Shown: positions 32,879 through 44,608 of the stretch, in pieces | How positions within the stretch are numbered: position 1 is the first letter of the stretch | How the letters are laid out: every line of letters begins with the position of its first letter | Source of the DNA: Triticum aestivum | Taxonomy: Eukaryota; Streptophyta; Magnoliopsida; Poales; Poaceae | Direction of reading: 5' to 3' | DNA: 64,000 nucleotides | Assembly: GCF_018294505.1 (NCBI RefSeq) | Contig: NC_057813.1 | Location: 112,170,711-112,234,710, forward strand | Notes under the pieces: model-generated | Databases searched by the model: none | What the model saw: only the letters and a program-made list of their open reading frames with translations | Told to the model about the DNA's origin: nothing | Position numbers and translations under genes: made by a program

Positions 32879-34028
32879 TGTTAGAGTATGTAATGGGCCT
32901 AATGGGCCCATTAGTCTTAGGGTTAATTAGAGATAAGGGTCACTTGCTTAGGGGTCAAGTAAGCCTTGCTTGGGAGTCAAGTAAACCACTCTATATAAAG
33001 AGAGGAGATGTATCAATCCAATCAAGCAAGAATTAAGAAGGAAATCCCTTCCCTCTTGCCCGGCCGTGGGCAAAAAGGCTGCCATCAGCGACGCTGCCAT
33101 CCCAGGGCGTGCGACGACCTCGTTCCCATGATGGGAGTGCGACGACCTCGTTCCCATCAGCGACGCTGCCATCCCAGGGCATTCACATCCAGCAGATCAA
33201 GTCCCTGCCGTCGCCGTCACCGCTTCCGTCTTGGATTGCTACCCGCCACGTGTCGGCGGCGGTGAGGCTGCAGGCTGCTGCGCGCGGCCTCCTAGCGCGT
33301 CGGCGTGTGCTGGAGATGCGTGGTCTGCAGCTGCCACTCCTCCAAGTTTCCCTTCGTTGTGCAAAGGACCTCGATCTCGTCCGCTGCATCGGGGATCTTG
33401 GGCATGCAGTTGCCCCCACGGGTGGCTGGCATGCTGTTTTCCCCGCGGGCAGCGACCTCAAAGTCTGCGACATCGGCGGTTGGGGGGTGCACCCCTCCTT
33501 GTCATTATCCATCACAAGCCCTCCACTCTTCCATGTGCAGTGCAGACCAACAGCCATACACATGCACTCCTTTTGTCCAGGTGGTGTCCATGGGATCCAG
33601 GTGGCTGTACACGTGCATGTCCAAAATAAAGCGTCCTAGTCTATTTCAGGCTGAGAATAATTAAACTAGCCGAGATGTAAAAGGCTTGTTTTTAGGTGTT
33701 AGGTTTGTGTTGCGTCGAGTCATGGTTATAAGTTGGTTAGGCTGCAGCTCGAGGACAAGCTGCATTTCCAGGTGGGGTGTAGCGTTAGAGTACGTAATGG
33801 GCCTAATGGGCCCATTAGTCTTAGGGTTAATTAGAGATAAGGTTCGCTTGCTTAGGGGTCAAGTAAGCCTTGCTTGGGAGTCAAGTAAACCTCTCTATAT
33901 AAAGAGAGGAGATGTATCAATCTAATCAAGCAAGAATTAAGAAGGAAATCCCTTCCCTCTTGCCCGGCCATGGGCAAAAAGGCCCCCGGCCGGCCCTCTC
34001 GCGCCCTCCTTCTAGCAGCTCCATAACA
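32879..34028 (+). mobile_element. Short non-autonomous LTR retrotransposon (TRIM/SMART-like) with ACATT target duplication
   Basis: Two direct repeats: 32879-33083 (TGTTAGAGTATGTAATGGGC) and 33778-34028 (TGTAGCGTTAGAGTACGTAA), the second ending in CA at 34028. The 5-bp duplication ACATT lies at 32874-32878 and 34029-34033. A purine stretch, AGGTGGGG, abuts the second repeat as a polypurine tract should. The first repeat seems to lack its last 45 bp or so, together with the primer-binding site. The interior is only about 700 bp and encodes no gag or pol. It does contain a 58-bp-scale duplication (GTGCGACGACCTCGTTCCCAT) and a frame with an IQ motif. The host sequence is the element 2 spacer. 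Confidence 0.85.
33109..33639 (+). CDS. Possible ORF inside the short LTR element, with an IQ motif
   Basis: Open frame of 176 codons. Residues near 50-70 read AAVRLQAAARGLLARRRVLEM, close to the calmodulin-binding IQ consensus, followed by leucine-rich and basic sequence. It resembles no gag or pol domain. Similar IQ-containing frames have been seen in grass retroelements, but I cannot confirm that this one is expressed. It may be captured host sequence. Confidence 0.35.
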   Translation: MRRPRSHDGSATTSFPSATLPSQGIHIQQIKSLPSPSPLPSWIATRHVSAAVRLQAAARGLLARRRVLEMRGLQLPLLQVSLRCAKDLDLVRCIGDLGHAVAPTGGWHAVFPAGSDLKVCDIGGWGVHPSLSLSITSPPLFHVQCRPTAIHMHSFCPGGVHGIQVAVHVHVQNKAS

Positions 34029-34431
34029 ACATTACATATATGAGACATGGCTTGAGTAGTAGGTTGCATGCATTATACACGTAGCAAAATATTTTAATTG
34101 AACATAACATGAATTCAAAGTTTTGAATGACATTTGTTGTGCGCATTGATTTGCTACAGTACACGTTAGGCTTGTCCGGAAATTTCAACCCGCGCCTTGT
34201 TAGCCCAAAATATTTAAGATATATCATTGTCTCGCCATGCTCCGACAACTCCCTCCATCTCAGCCCGTGCCTTGCTATTCCGAAATTACAATGCGCGCGA
34301 AAATTCCTACCTCCTGTGAAATCCTGACACGCAAAATGCTCGTGGTAGCCCTGAACCGAAAGAACCGCCTCAAATCGGTGGGGGTACTTTTGTAACTTAC
34401 CCCACATTTCAGACAAGCGCGTCCCTAAGCC

Positions 34432-37400
34432 ATGGTTCCCCACTGCCATCCCATCCGCCCACCCATTCGTACACCGAGGCCACGAAAACCTGCGACAAAG
34501 CCCCACACCCTGCTCCATCCACCACCCAGTCGGAGCCTCTTCCCCGATGACTCGTCCACACCAACACCTCGACGTCCCTCATCCACCGTACTGGATGAGG
34601 ATCCGTCATCGATCTCGTCATCCCGCCGGTTCAGCCACCCCGTCCTCCACCTCCAAGGAGCTGCCCCGATGTTCCCCTCATCTTTCGCGCCACCTCCATT
34701 CCCACACCACCATCTTCACCTACACCACTGGAAGAGCATCATCATCACTGTTTCCTCGGATGGAGCTGCGGCCTAATCGGCGTCACCAAAGAGGTTATCC
34801 ACTAATCACCGCATTTTCTTCTTGATTCGATCTCACGGTGCTGCTGGTGCTCGGTCCCGAGCCGACACGGTGCGGCTCCATCCACGGCGGCATCGCCGAC
34901 CCCTTCCTCCATGGCGTCGCTCCCTCGGTGGCGATGCCGACCACTTCCTCCACGGCGTCGCTCCCTCGGCGGTGTCGTCCACATCAGTAGGAGCTGCTGC
35001 TGCTTTAGCTCTCACTCGCGCTGCTGCTCTGCTTTTGCTCTCGGTCCCCTGCCTGGTCTGCTCTTGCTATTGCTCTTGCTCACGCTGTTGCTCTCACTCT
35101 TGCTCTTGCTTGCGATGCTGCTCCAATTTAGCTACACTTCAGTCGACTGCATCGACTTTTGGGTCAGTCAATTTTCAGGGGGGGCTCACCGGGGTGAAGG
35201 AAGAACCAGCCGCAGCGGGGAGGGGGGATCGCTGGAGAGGTACCCCACTATCTATCTTAGGGTTCAGGGTGGGGGCGTTGGTCGCCGGCGGTGGCAGGGC
35301 GGTGGCGTGGGGATCGCCGGAGAAAAAGCTCGGCACAGGGGGGTGTAGAGGGATGGTCGGGGCAGACCGGCGGTGGGGAGTGTTTTCGGGGCAGGCGGGG
35401 CGGCGCACCGCCGGCCGTGGGCGGTGGGGGCTGCTGTTTGGCCGGTGGTGGCTGGCGGCTCAGGGGGGTGGAGGTTGAAGATGAACTGCATGCCCTTGAT
35501 TTCGTATCCAACGGCTGCAAATCGACTGACCAGAGATGAAAAAGTCAGTCGACCGACGTGTAGCCTCACCTTGCTAGTGCGTTCAGTTTCGACACCAAAA
35601 TTCAGTTTCAACAGCAAAATTCAGTTTCGACAGTTAAGTTCAGTTTTGATAGTTAAGTTCAGTTTCGACAATTAAATTCAGTTGTGACAGTTAAGTTTAG
35701 AGATGAGAGGCTGATGTATTTTACATCTAGAACTTTGTGGTTATGTATTTTACGTCATGTATTGGAGATGTTATTAGAATTACACTGAGGTTAACGTTGT
35801 CTCTCTTGTCCTGCTTCAGCCTCGGCGTCGTACAACTCACCGGAGCTGCTCCAACGATGAAACCCTCCATCACAGCGGAGCAGTACCTCGGGCTCCATCT
35901 CCAGACGCCTAAGATCTTCTTCCCCTCCTCCGACATCCAAGTCAGCCGGAGCATCCTCACCGTCCAACCCAATCACGCTGAGATCGACATGGCTTCGCCA
36001 AAGAGGTTGTACACCTGTTGCATCTCTTTTTACTCTACATGTTATATATATTGTCCACTGAGCACATGTAGTAACGGGAAATATGATTATTTTATCCTAC
36101 TATATGACAAGCAGTGAGGTACCAGGCAACTTAGCTTTCCGTGATGGACTCTCTTGAACGCCATCATTATTTATCTCTGCGCGTTGGAGCTATGCATTTG
36201 TCGATGGCCCTGGGAGTTGAGCTAGTAGGGCAGTGGCCTGGGTCCAAAGTAATAGAAGTAGCACAAAAACATTTTTTTAGTGTAGGCTTTTACTTGCTCA
36301 AGCATGCCTACTAGAATCTCCAGTGCTTGAAAGGAAAAGTGAATGAAAAACATAGGAATTGGGAAGTTTCCTATGGGTACTACTATTCCTGAATTTGGTT
36401 CAAAGGAATGGAGCAAAGGAAAACTGTAGGATTTGTTCCATTAGTGTCTCCATCAAAGAAAAATTGTAGGAATTTTAATTTTCACTTGTCCTCCTTTTCA
36501 AATTCCTATTCATGAAGCACAAGACTAAGAGATAGTAGCATAATAGCATTATAACCGTACATTTTCTTGTGGTTTGACTTAATCTCACCATGCTTCTTTG
36601 CATCCTGTGATCTTCCAATTGTTGTGAATCAAACACCTAGATTGGCAGAAATCCTATAGTTTAAAATTCTCTGTTTTGCATGTGCATTCCTATCCTATTC
36701 ATGTCTATTTCCTATTCTTGCATTGTTGGAATCCTCCAGTTCAAACGAGCACTTACAGAATTACTTCTCTTACAGATAGTTGTCAAAGAAAACCTTGCAT
36801 GGTTTGTCCCGCTCCTGCTGCGTCGTCGTCCACCCCAGCTTAGCTGCTGCAATGATAGAAGGGTCCAGCACAGCAGTGATCCGGCCTCCAGACTATCTTT
36901 CGCTGACTCGGATCTTCTTGCCCGCTGCCGGCAGCCATGAAAACTGCATTACCATCATCAATCGAGCAGATGACCTCGAGGACTACACGGGACCGCAAGA
37001 GAGGTCGCACTCTTTCGTGTCTGCTTACGTTATGCATCACTTAATATTACATGCTACTCTATCGTCCTGTTCACCGATTAGACTCCAAGTCAGCTCCAAA
37101 CTAATGGTCAAACTTGATTTTTTAAATGGTTGTGGGGTACATATTGGGGCCGCAATCAATAGTATCTATCGACTATCTGGTTAATCTCTGGTGTCTACTA
37201 TGAGTTTCATGTTGGGTGGGAAACAAACAGTATAGAAGCCATTATCTGTATTTTTTAACTGAAGCCATTATCTACCTGCTATTATTGGTTTTGGGTCTAT
37301 CCACAGGTTGCTACCATCACTCTGAATTTCTGCATGCACTCCTTACATAATCTCACTATGTTTTATTCCTATGCATGACAGTTATTGTAAACAATGGAAC

Positions 37401-40400
37401 TGAACATGTAGAGCAAAAGAGACGAGCCTTGTGTGGCAATAAAAATTCATGCAGATGTCGCTCCATGGTAGGCGCAAAGGCAGCCCCCCTCCATGCATTT
37501 TGGATTGTAATCGGGAGGAAGGTATCTGTTCTGAGGGGGATTCACAAGGAGAAGACAACTCCTATTTACCCCCTGAGGTCTTCACTCTAACTTGGCATGC
37601 TGATGTTGGTTATATCATGCATATGGTGCCTTGCATTGCTTACTTGATACATCAAATATGTCATCTGCTTAGTTTAGACATCCTTTGTTTGAATTCCATT
37701 TGTTTAGTTTATTCATCGTTTATGTCAATTATGCAACGCCATCTTGTTTAGCCAGGCATCATATATGTGAATTTTGCAATGCCATCCTGCATAGTCAGTC
37801 GTCTTATATGTAAATTATATCGGGCCATCCTTTTTTTGTTACATATTACATTTGTCAACAATGTTAGTAGATTCAACTGCTCTTCGTGTGCATCAGCCAT
37901 TTGACACGGTGATGGCAAATTCTAGAGTGAAAATAAGCTCTTTAGAGCAGACTATGCTATCTGACGAAGCGCATATCTTGCTGGTTACAGATAGCTCCTC
38001 AGAGGAGGATTCAGAGACAGATGACCAATCCTACCCCCCCCCCCGAGGTGTATGATCTAACTTGGCAAGGTTATGTTGCTCATATCATGCATATGGTGTC
38101 TCGCATTGCTATGTCATTTGATTAGTTTAGACATGCTTTGTGTGAATGCCACCTGGTCAGTGTCTAATTACCATATATGTGAATTACGCATTGCCATCTT
38201 GTTGAAAGACATTATATATGTGAATTATACAATGCTATCTTGTTGCAAAGGCATTATATATGTGAATTATGCAATGCCATGCTGTTTAGTCAATCATCAT
38301 GTATGTGAATTATATCATGCTATCATTTTTTTGTATTACGTGTTCCATTTGTCGACAACGTTTGTATATTCAACTACTCTTTCTGTGCATCAGCCATTTG
38401 AAGCGGTGATGGAAGTATATGGAGTGAAAACAAGGTATTCAGAGCAGACAATGCTACCTGCTGAAGCAGACATCTTGCTAGTTACAGAGAGCTCCTCAGA
38501 GGAGGATTCAGAGACTGATGACCAGTCCTATTTCCCCCCTGAGGTCAATGCTCAAACTTGGCAGGGTTATATTACCCATGTCATGCATGTTGTCTTCCAT
38601 TGCTTAGTTTTTACATCATATATGGATTGCCATCTGCTTACTTGCCTACTACATAAATCATATATTTGAATTATATCATGCCATCATGTTTACATAGTAC
38701 ATACACATCATCTATCTAAATTATAGCATCGCAACCCCTTTAATAAAGACATCATATAGTTAGATCATCTCATCTTGTTTAGTGTTTATAGTCATCATAT
38801 TTTGAATTATGGCATTCTATCTGTGGATGTATGTGAATTATGGCATGCCAACCTATTTAATAAACACATTATATAGTTATATCATGTCATCCTGTTTACA
38901 TAGTCATCATATTTTGAACTATGTCTTTCCATCTTATTTAGTTAGCCATCATAATGTGAAATTGTGTCATGCTATCTTGTTTGGTTAGCCATCATATATG
39001 TGAAATTGTGTCATGCTATCCTATTTGGTTAGAAAACATAAATATGAATTATTTCATGCCCTCTTTTATTCCCCACTATCCATTGCACCTGTCTATCATA
39101 CAATGTCTATAATTTCAATTACTTTTCTTGTTTATCAGCCATTTGAATTGGAGAGGGTGATGGCATTATCTAAGGGAGTAACAACACGGTCTTCAGAAAA
39201 GATAGTGCTACTAGTTGATGCAGATAGAACCATAGTTGTACTTGCCCAAGGACCAGATCCACCACACATAACCCAGACTCTCGCAGATTGTACCCCTACC
39301 CAGTTGGACAGAGAACCAGCTACACCCCTTCTAACCCCAACCCCGGCAGGTAGTAACCCAGTTCCGGTTGACATAGCACCGTCTCCACCACAGAGCACCC
39401 AAACACGAGCAGTTAGTAAGGGAACTGCAGTGCCGAAAGCACGAGCACCACCACTCCGAATCCCAACTCAACACTTAAAGGAGAAGAAGATTTGTTCTTA
39501 GGTCAGGTTCTGTAGCTATGGTTCATACTCCTTTGCTCTTGCATTACTGTATTTACTCATACCAACTATTTTCAAATTTGAAGGATGGAATTGAAACTCC
39601 AATGGTGTAACATGTATGTTTTAAACCTGTTTCTTTAACTAGTTTGCTGTTGTAACTTGCTCTATGTTGATTTCAGTTTCAATTGAATTAACAGTTATGT
39701 TCTCATGTCATGCACATTAAAAGTGTTGTTATTGCTCTATATTTTCCCACACTTATATTTTGTCTATTCTGCTTTGTCTTGAACAAATATTATTTGAACT
39801 GTGTCTCTATCTTGATTTGGCAACAAAAACTAGAATGATATAGAACATAAAGTGACCATGGTACATAGATATATGTTTGTTTCATGTTGTTATCCTGTCC
39901 ACTTTACTACTGAACTCATTTACCAAAACGAGTTTCATATACAACATGGTAAACCTGTGATGTGTCTGCTTGTTTGTCTTTTAGAATGCAGACAAAATAT
40001 TGGAGAACAGTACCGCGTTATGCAATGGTAAAGGAAGTAATGCATATAGGGTTCAAGAGAGTGAGACATCCCTGTTGGTCTCCAGGAAAGCTCATAAAAA
40101 CTATCTTAACGACAGTGAGAGAACCCAAAAGTCATGTCTTGATGTAGTGTTCGAGTTACTGGCCACTAATGCTGGCACAAGCTCTTCAAACTCACTGCCT
40201 GAATCAGTTCATCTTCTTGAGTCTCAACTTCAAGTTGAAAGAAATCGATCAAATGTGCTGCGACAGGAAGCTGAAGGACTGAGGATGTCCCTGCAGAATT
40301 CAGATGCATATTTCCTGGTGCAACAGCAAGCGCTGGAGGATTTAAGGACCAAACAAGAGAAAGTCAATAAGCTTGCTAAGCATCTTGCCAGCATTGTGGG

Positions 40401-40422
40401 TACCCAAGATATTGTTTCTTGA
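34432..40422 (+). pseudogene. TNPA-like accessory gene of the CACTA family, copy 2 (internal deletion)
   Basis: Second copy of the A-side gene. Visible exons: 34432-34795 (SSRRFSHPVLHLQGAAPM), about 35815-36006 (SLGVVQLTGAAPTMK), about 36778-37000, about 37470-37580, 37897-38046, 38394-38542 (SSSEEDSETDDQSYFPPE), 39139 onward (VYQPFELERV then TPTPAGSNPVPVDIAPSPPQ) and the coiled-coil exon 39985-40422 (SVHLLESQLQVERNRS). The exon at 39139 ends early at 39501. About 0.85 kb corresponding to 7570-8390 of copy 1, including the RIFPSWK and WWQYQNYLKK exons, is deleted. A run of 11 C at 38034-38044 shifts the frame at the end of one acidic exon. The coiled-coil exon itself is intact to TGA. The gene lies in element 2, in the plus-strand direction, and ends beside the A array. 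Confidence 0.7.
37740..39060 (+). repeat. Intronic minisatellite of about 40-bp units (copy 2)
   Basis: Many degenerate units of CATTATATATGTGAATTATG plus CAATGCCATCTTGTTTAG fill the introns between the duplicated CCATTTGA...CCTGAG exons. This suggests that intron and exon were duplicated together. Confidence 0.75.
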
Positions 40423-40734
40423 GATCTTATGACATGGTTTTAGTTCTGGATTTGTTTTGCTGCGGCGTTTATTTGCGCTGGTCGCCAACTTTGACAACCA
40501 GTGTATATGATATGCTGCTTTGTTCCATATATTTGCACTGGTGGCGAACTTTGACGCCCAGTGGATGTAATATGTGTAATAGCCGTGATAGCCTAGCGTT
40601 AGTTGTTTGCTTATTTATTTCCTTGTTGTCTTGTTTATTTGTTTGCTTGTAGTCATTGCAGTTCTTTTTCCGCGGTTTTCTAGTGGCTGCAATAACCTAT
40701 TTTTTAAAACTAGGCCACAATAACCATGGGCTAA

Positions 40735-42040
40735 TATTTAGTGTAGTGACACTGGGCCTCCTACGGGCCATAGAAACAGTGGGCCTTCTACGGGCCATAG
40801 AAACAATGGGCCTTCTATGGGCCGTAAAAACAATGGGCCTTCTATGGGTCGTAGAAACAATGGGCCTTCTACGGGCCATATCATCAATGGGCCTTATACG
40901 GGCCGTATGATCGATTAGCCAAACATGGGCCAAACAGGCCGCATTATGGTCGTAAACGGGCTAGAGTTGGAATCGTCCGTTCATGGGCCGACCATAACGG
41001 GCCATCATTAATAGGCCGTATTTGATGACGCTATGAAAACGGCCCAATGTATTAACGGACCACAAACGGGCCGACTGTAACCACGGGCTGAATTTGGCCC
41101 ACAAGCAGAAAATGACAGTCACGGGCTGTAAGTAAATGAATGCCAGAAATGAGCCCAAGAATAAATGGGCTCTGAGAAGGCCGAAATATAACATGGGCTG
41201 GAAACAGCCCAACGGAATAACGGGCCGTTAATGGGTATAAAGTGATACACTGTTCATTATGGCCAGTTTCAGCATAGGCCATTAATGGGTGTAAAGTGAT
41301 ACACTATTCATTACGGGCCAGTTTCACCACGGGTCATTAATGGGCCAAGAGTTACAAAGGGCCTCATATGGGCCGAAAGATGTCATGGGCCATACATGGG
41401 CCAGAAGTGAAAACAGGCCGGAATCATATTGGATGGCCCAGATGACGCTACTGGGCCTAATTCGGATAGGGCGTAACATGCCTTGGGTTAGCGGGCTATA
41501 AATGGGCTATATGCGAACAGGCTGTTAACGGGCTTTCCATGGGCCGGCCCGCCACCTTTTGACCAAGTCAAACGGGTCGGCCTTTTCATAGGAATGGGCC
41601 TCTGCTGGGCCGTGCCACGTGTCGATGTATCATAGGAGCCTTCTGTACAATGACTGGATGACATCTGTCCCAACGATGAGCCGACATGTGTTTCCTCCAG
41701 CCAATGATGATTTTACATGTGGAAAATCCCCATTGGTCGGGGCTATTAACGGGTTATCGGATCCAAAACCTGACCCGATAGCTTAACGGTGTTCCGTTAC
41801 GGTGGATGCCACATGTCGGTCACCCTTGACGAAAGCACTTCTGTGACGCGCGATTTATTGTCATGGAAGTGGACACTTCCATGATGATAATTTTGGTAAT
41901 GTCATGGAACACTTCTATGACATCACATGTATGACGATCTTGATTTTGTCATAAAATCGTCATGGATGTACATGCATGACAAAAAGCACGACCTATTGTG
42001 ACAAACACGTATCATCACGGAATTGTATTTTTTTGTAGTG
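40735..42040 (-). repeat. A-end subterminal region with GGGCC arrays (element 2)
   Basis: Inverse of 5005-6345. A 27-bp tandem array at about 40755-40905 (TGGGCCTTCTACGGGCCATA) is followed by dispersed TGGGCC motifs, the GGATGCCACATGTCGGTCACC stretch, and the terminus TTTTTTTTGTAGTG at 42040. Confidence 0.87.
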
Positions 42041-42462
42041 TTAATCATCACATGCAACAATTTAGTGCACCTTGAAATATGAACATGTGTGGGCCATGTA
42101 TGTTTTTAATGACTTGAGACTATACCTAGCCTGGCATGCAAGATGACTTATTATGCACCGTTCCCTATACCTGCAGGAAGACCGTTCGTCTCCAAATCTT
42201 TTCCTCTCCATGTGTGGAAACAATATGCCTACCAAACTCTCCTTCTCCCTCCGGCGGTCCCACCACTCCACCCCGTGTGGAAAAAATCTGCATGCATGAC
42301 TCTCCTCCCCCATGCTCGTCCAATCCGTTGTGATCAGCAATATTTCCACCCCTTCTCTCCCCCGTAATTTACTCCAACAAATATGCCCATGTAGTTGTTA
42401 TGTTAATCACGCAACATATCTTCCAGGACACTACTTCAGTTACTTAACTGCATGTGCATTGG

Positions 42463-42510
42463 GTCACTGACATATGGGCCCAACAAGGGTCTGGCCCACA
42501 TGTCAGTGAC
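42463..42510. repeat. Inverted repeat GTCACTGACATATGGGCC
   Basis: GTCACTGACATATGGGCC and GGCCCACATGTCAGTGAC face each other with an 11-bp loop, upstream of the gene at 42650. It could be a remnant fold-back element or a promoter element; TGACATGTGGGCC boxes are common in grass promoters. Confidence 0.7.
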
Positions 42511-42577
42511 GCAGCTGGACCTGCAGTTAAGTCAATGCAGCTCAGTCCATATCTTACGTAGGTGTACCATTGCTTGC

Positions 42578-42585
42578 TATAAATA
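42578..42585 (+). promoter_or_regulatory. TATA box of the gene at 42650
   Basis: TATAAATA, 72 bp upstream of the ATG at 42650. Confidence 0.55.
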
Positions 42586-42649
42586 CTGTGCCTCCCATGG
42601 CATTCGGAAGAACGCTCACGTTCATCGCTATCTCCTCCCCCTCCCTCTC

Positions 42650-43384
42650 ATGTCGACCACCATGGCATCGCCCCTCCCAAGCCCTAGGCGCCCCTCGCTG
42701 CACCGCCCGGACGGTCACGCGTCGCCATTCCGTTCCTCGCCTCCACTAGTCGAGGAGGCCGCGTCGGTGTTCCATTCCTCGCCGCTACGCATCAAGGTGG
42801 ACGCGTCGCTGTTCCCCATCTCGCCAGCACGCGCGTCGGAGGACGCGTCGGCTCCCCGCTACGAGGAGAATGCCGCGCTGCCCGCCCAGCCCCCCAGCCT
42901 TGAGGAGCTTTGGAAAGAAATTGATGTAGCCATGTGGGAGGCTTTGCCGTCGGCAGAGCACACCAAAATATAGGCGGAGAAGAAGGCCGAGGAAGAGAAG
43001 CGTGCCGTGGGGCAAGCTGCCTGGCAGGTCTATGTCGCGTCCAAGAGAGTCAGGCAATTGGCTCTTTGGCAGAAGGCTCGTGCGAGGGCCGTGAGGGTGG
43101 CGGAAGACGCCCATGCCAAAGCCCTGAGTGCAGTCGGGCCCAAGCGCCTCATCTACACTTGGCGGTACGTGGACCGGGTGCACGCTTCCAGCAAGGAGGA
43201 GTACCTGCTGGCGCTGTATCACCACACCGGTGAGATCATGCTCGCCCGCCGGCAAGCCACTAGTCAGCACCTCGCGAGTTGCGAGGCTGAGGAAGAGGCG
43301 CTATGTCAGCGCGCTGGGAAACGGCCGCGCACCAGGGCACTCGTGGCGCATCGCAAGCGCTCCTGTGAGCGCCGTGGGTTTTAG
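42650..43384 (+). pseudogene. Unknown Ala/Arg-rich protein, single in-frame TAG
   Basis: I do not recognise the family. The frame begins MSTTMASPLPSPRRPSLHRP and has a Ser/Pro-rich first half with repeated SSPL and SPAR phrases. A helix-prone segment LEELWKEIDVAMWEALPSAE follows, then a TAG at 42971-42973. The same frame continues without a shift: EKKAEEEKRAVGQAAW, a long Arg/Ala-rich predicted coiled coil, SKEEYLLALYHHTGEIMLAR, and a basic C-terminus ending in SCERRGF at 43384. A TATA box 72 bp upstream and high GC against an AT-rich surround suggest an intronless host gene fragment carried by element 4. The stop could be a recent mutation or a sequencing error; no frameshift accompanies it. 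Confidence 0.55.
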
Positions 43385-43614
43385 TAGGAGTATAATTTAG
43401 TTTCATAAGGTGATCTCATTAGTTTTGGGACGCAAATGATAAATCCCAAATGTTCGGGAATTATTAGCGTCCTTAATTAAGTATGTAAGAGGGAAACTTT
43501 GGAAACTTTGTGTATCCGTACGCATTTAGTAAGTAGGTGCATATAGCACAAACTTTACTACTATATACTATCGCACTACACGTCTCTCTCTAGATATTCT
43601 TGCAGACTGTGCTA

Positions 43615-43698
43615 CTCCCTCCGTCCAGGTGAATAAGTCATCTTTGGTTGTGTACCGTGACCAAGGAGGGAAGACTTTATACACCTAAACGGAGGGAG
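43615..43698. mobile_element. Stowaway MITE
   Basis: 84 bp from CTCCCTCCGTCCAGGTGAAT to a complementary TACACCTAAACGGAGGGAG, flanked by TA at 43613-43614 and 43699-43700. Confidence 0.9.
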
Positions 43699-44070
43699 TA
43701 CTACTATTATTTATGTACGTGCAAATGCACGTTTTAACATTACAATGTGGTTTTTGTAAAAGTAGAAAAACAGCACAAGTCAAGCTTGTGAAATGATTCA
43801 ATGCAAAACAAATGCAAAAATGCTCGTTTGATTGTTTACTTTTAGCTTCCTTCTCTGTGGTTATTTATCTGTCGTACTTTGTACGGAGTATCTCACTGGT
43901 CAAAAAGTCATGCAAATTCCCAAACCGCTTCCTACACCCTGTATCGAATTTTTTGCCTAACAAGTTATGCCGTGCAATTGGAATTCCAACTTGAGTACTA
44001 GTACTACTAGTAGGAGTACCAGCGGCCATTTCGTTTAGGCTTCTAGATTAGTAGTAATCCCATTACTACT

Positions 44071-44238
44071 AGCTCCATCCTGGTTTGTTGGTCCCCATTA
44101 TAATCTGTGTCAAATTTTGATCATAAATTTAACTAATGAAATTTTTGTGCATGTCACATGCACTAAATTTTATCAATTAAATCTTTGGTCAAAATTTACC
44201 ACAAATTACAATGGTGACGAATAAACTAGGACAGAGGT
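44071..44238. mobile_element. Stowaway-like MITE
   Basis: The left end GCTCCATCCTGGTTTGTTGG and the right end, complement TACCTCTGTCCTAGTTTATT, form a diverged inverted repeat around symmetrical AAATTT-rich arms. Boundaries are approximate. Confidence 0.6.
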
Positions 44239-44608
44239 ACTAGTAGTAGTTTAGAAGCCCAAATAAATGAGTGAGGCGCCTTAATGCTACTCCCCAATGT
44301 GACTAGTCCTGTGGGAAAAGCTGGGGAAGAGACGGCTTATTTTTCAAGCCGCCAAAAGAACTGGCCCTAGGAGTAGTAGCTAGGGATACTAGGAGTAGTA
44401 CCTAGGGATCGAGTGTGCGAGATGAACTGGAGAATGTAAATGCAGAGAGATGAAATGCAAAAAATATGGAGGGATGTGATGGTTGCTTGTCCGTTTATTT
44501 TACCAGGCCACTTATTACTGGCAATGGTTGGGTTTTGTGATATGACGGCTTTACTGCCGCGCCACGAGCGGGGTAAGACTCCCGTGCAGCACCTCCCTCT
44601 ACACTTGT

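Larger units (their letters stand above)
3340..42040 (-). mobile_element. CACTA element 2 (family CACTACAAAAAAA), visible part, split by element 1 and invaded by two other elements
   Basis: Its A end is at 42040 (plus strand ends TTTTTTTTGTAGTG) and the element reads leftward. Segments: A array 40735-42040, TNPA-like gene 40422-34432, spacer 34120-34029, LTR insertion 34028-32879, spacer 32878-31499, element 1 inserted at 31498-5005, spacer 5004-3340, then the TNP2-type CACTA. The same order, inverted, is seen in element 1. Reverse complements of 34100-34029, 32878-31499, 5004-4430 and 3650-3345 align in sequence with 12940-15400. The B end must lie left of the window, so its target duplication (TTA at 42041-42043) cannot be checked. 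Confidence 0.75.

Noticed and set aside
33109..33639. Reading the IQ-motif frame as an independent host gene
   Set aside because: It lies wholly between two LTRs with a target duplication, so it is listed only as a possible ORF of that element.
5005..42040. A 37-kb element bounded by the two inverted A ends
   Set aside because: The flanking triplets do not match (CAT before 5005, TTA after 42040), and 5005 already pairs with 31498, where CAT matches and the spacer is restored.
31499..42040. Explaining the inverted block as a simple chromosomal inversion or a flipped contig
   Set aside because: The block ends exactly at a transposon terminus (42040), and the spacer continues across element 1. 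Insertion explains both; a flipped contig cannot be fully excluded because of the N gaps.
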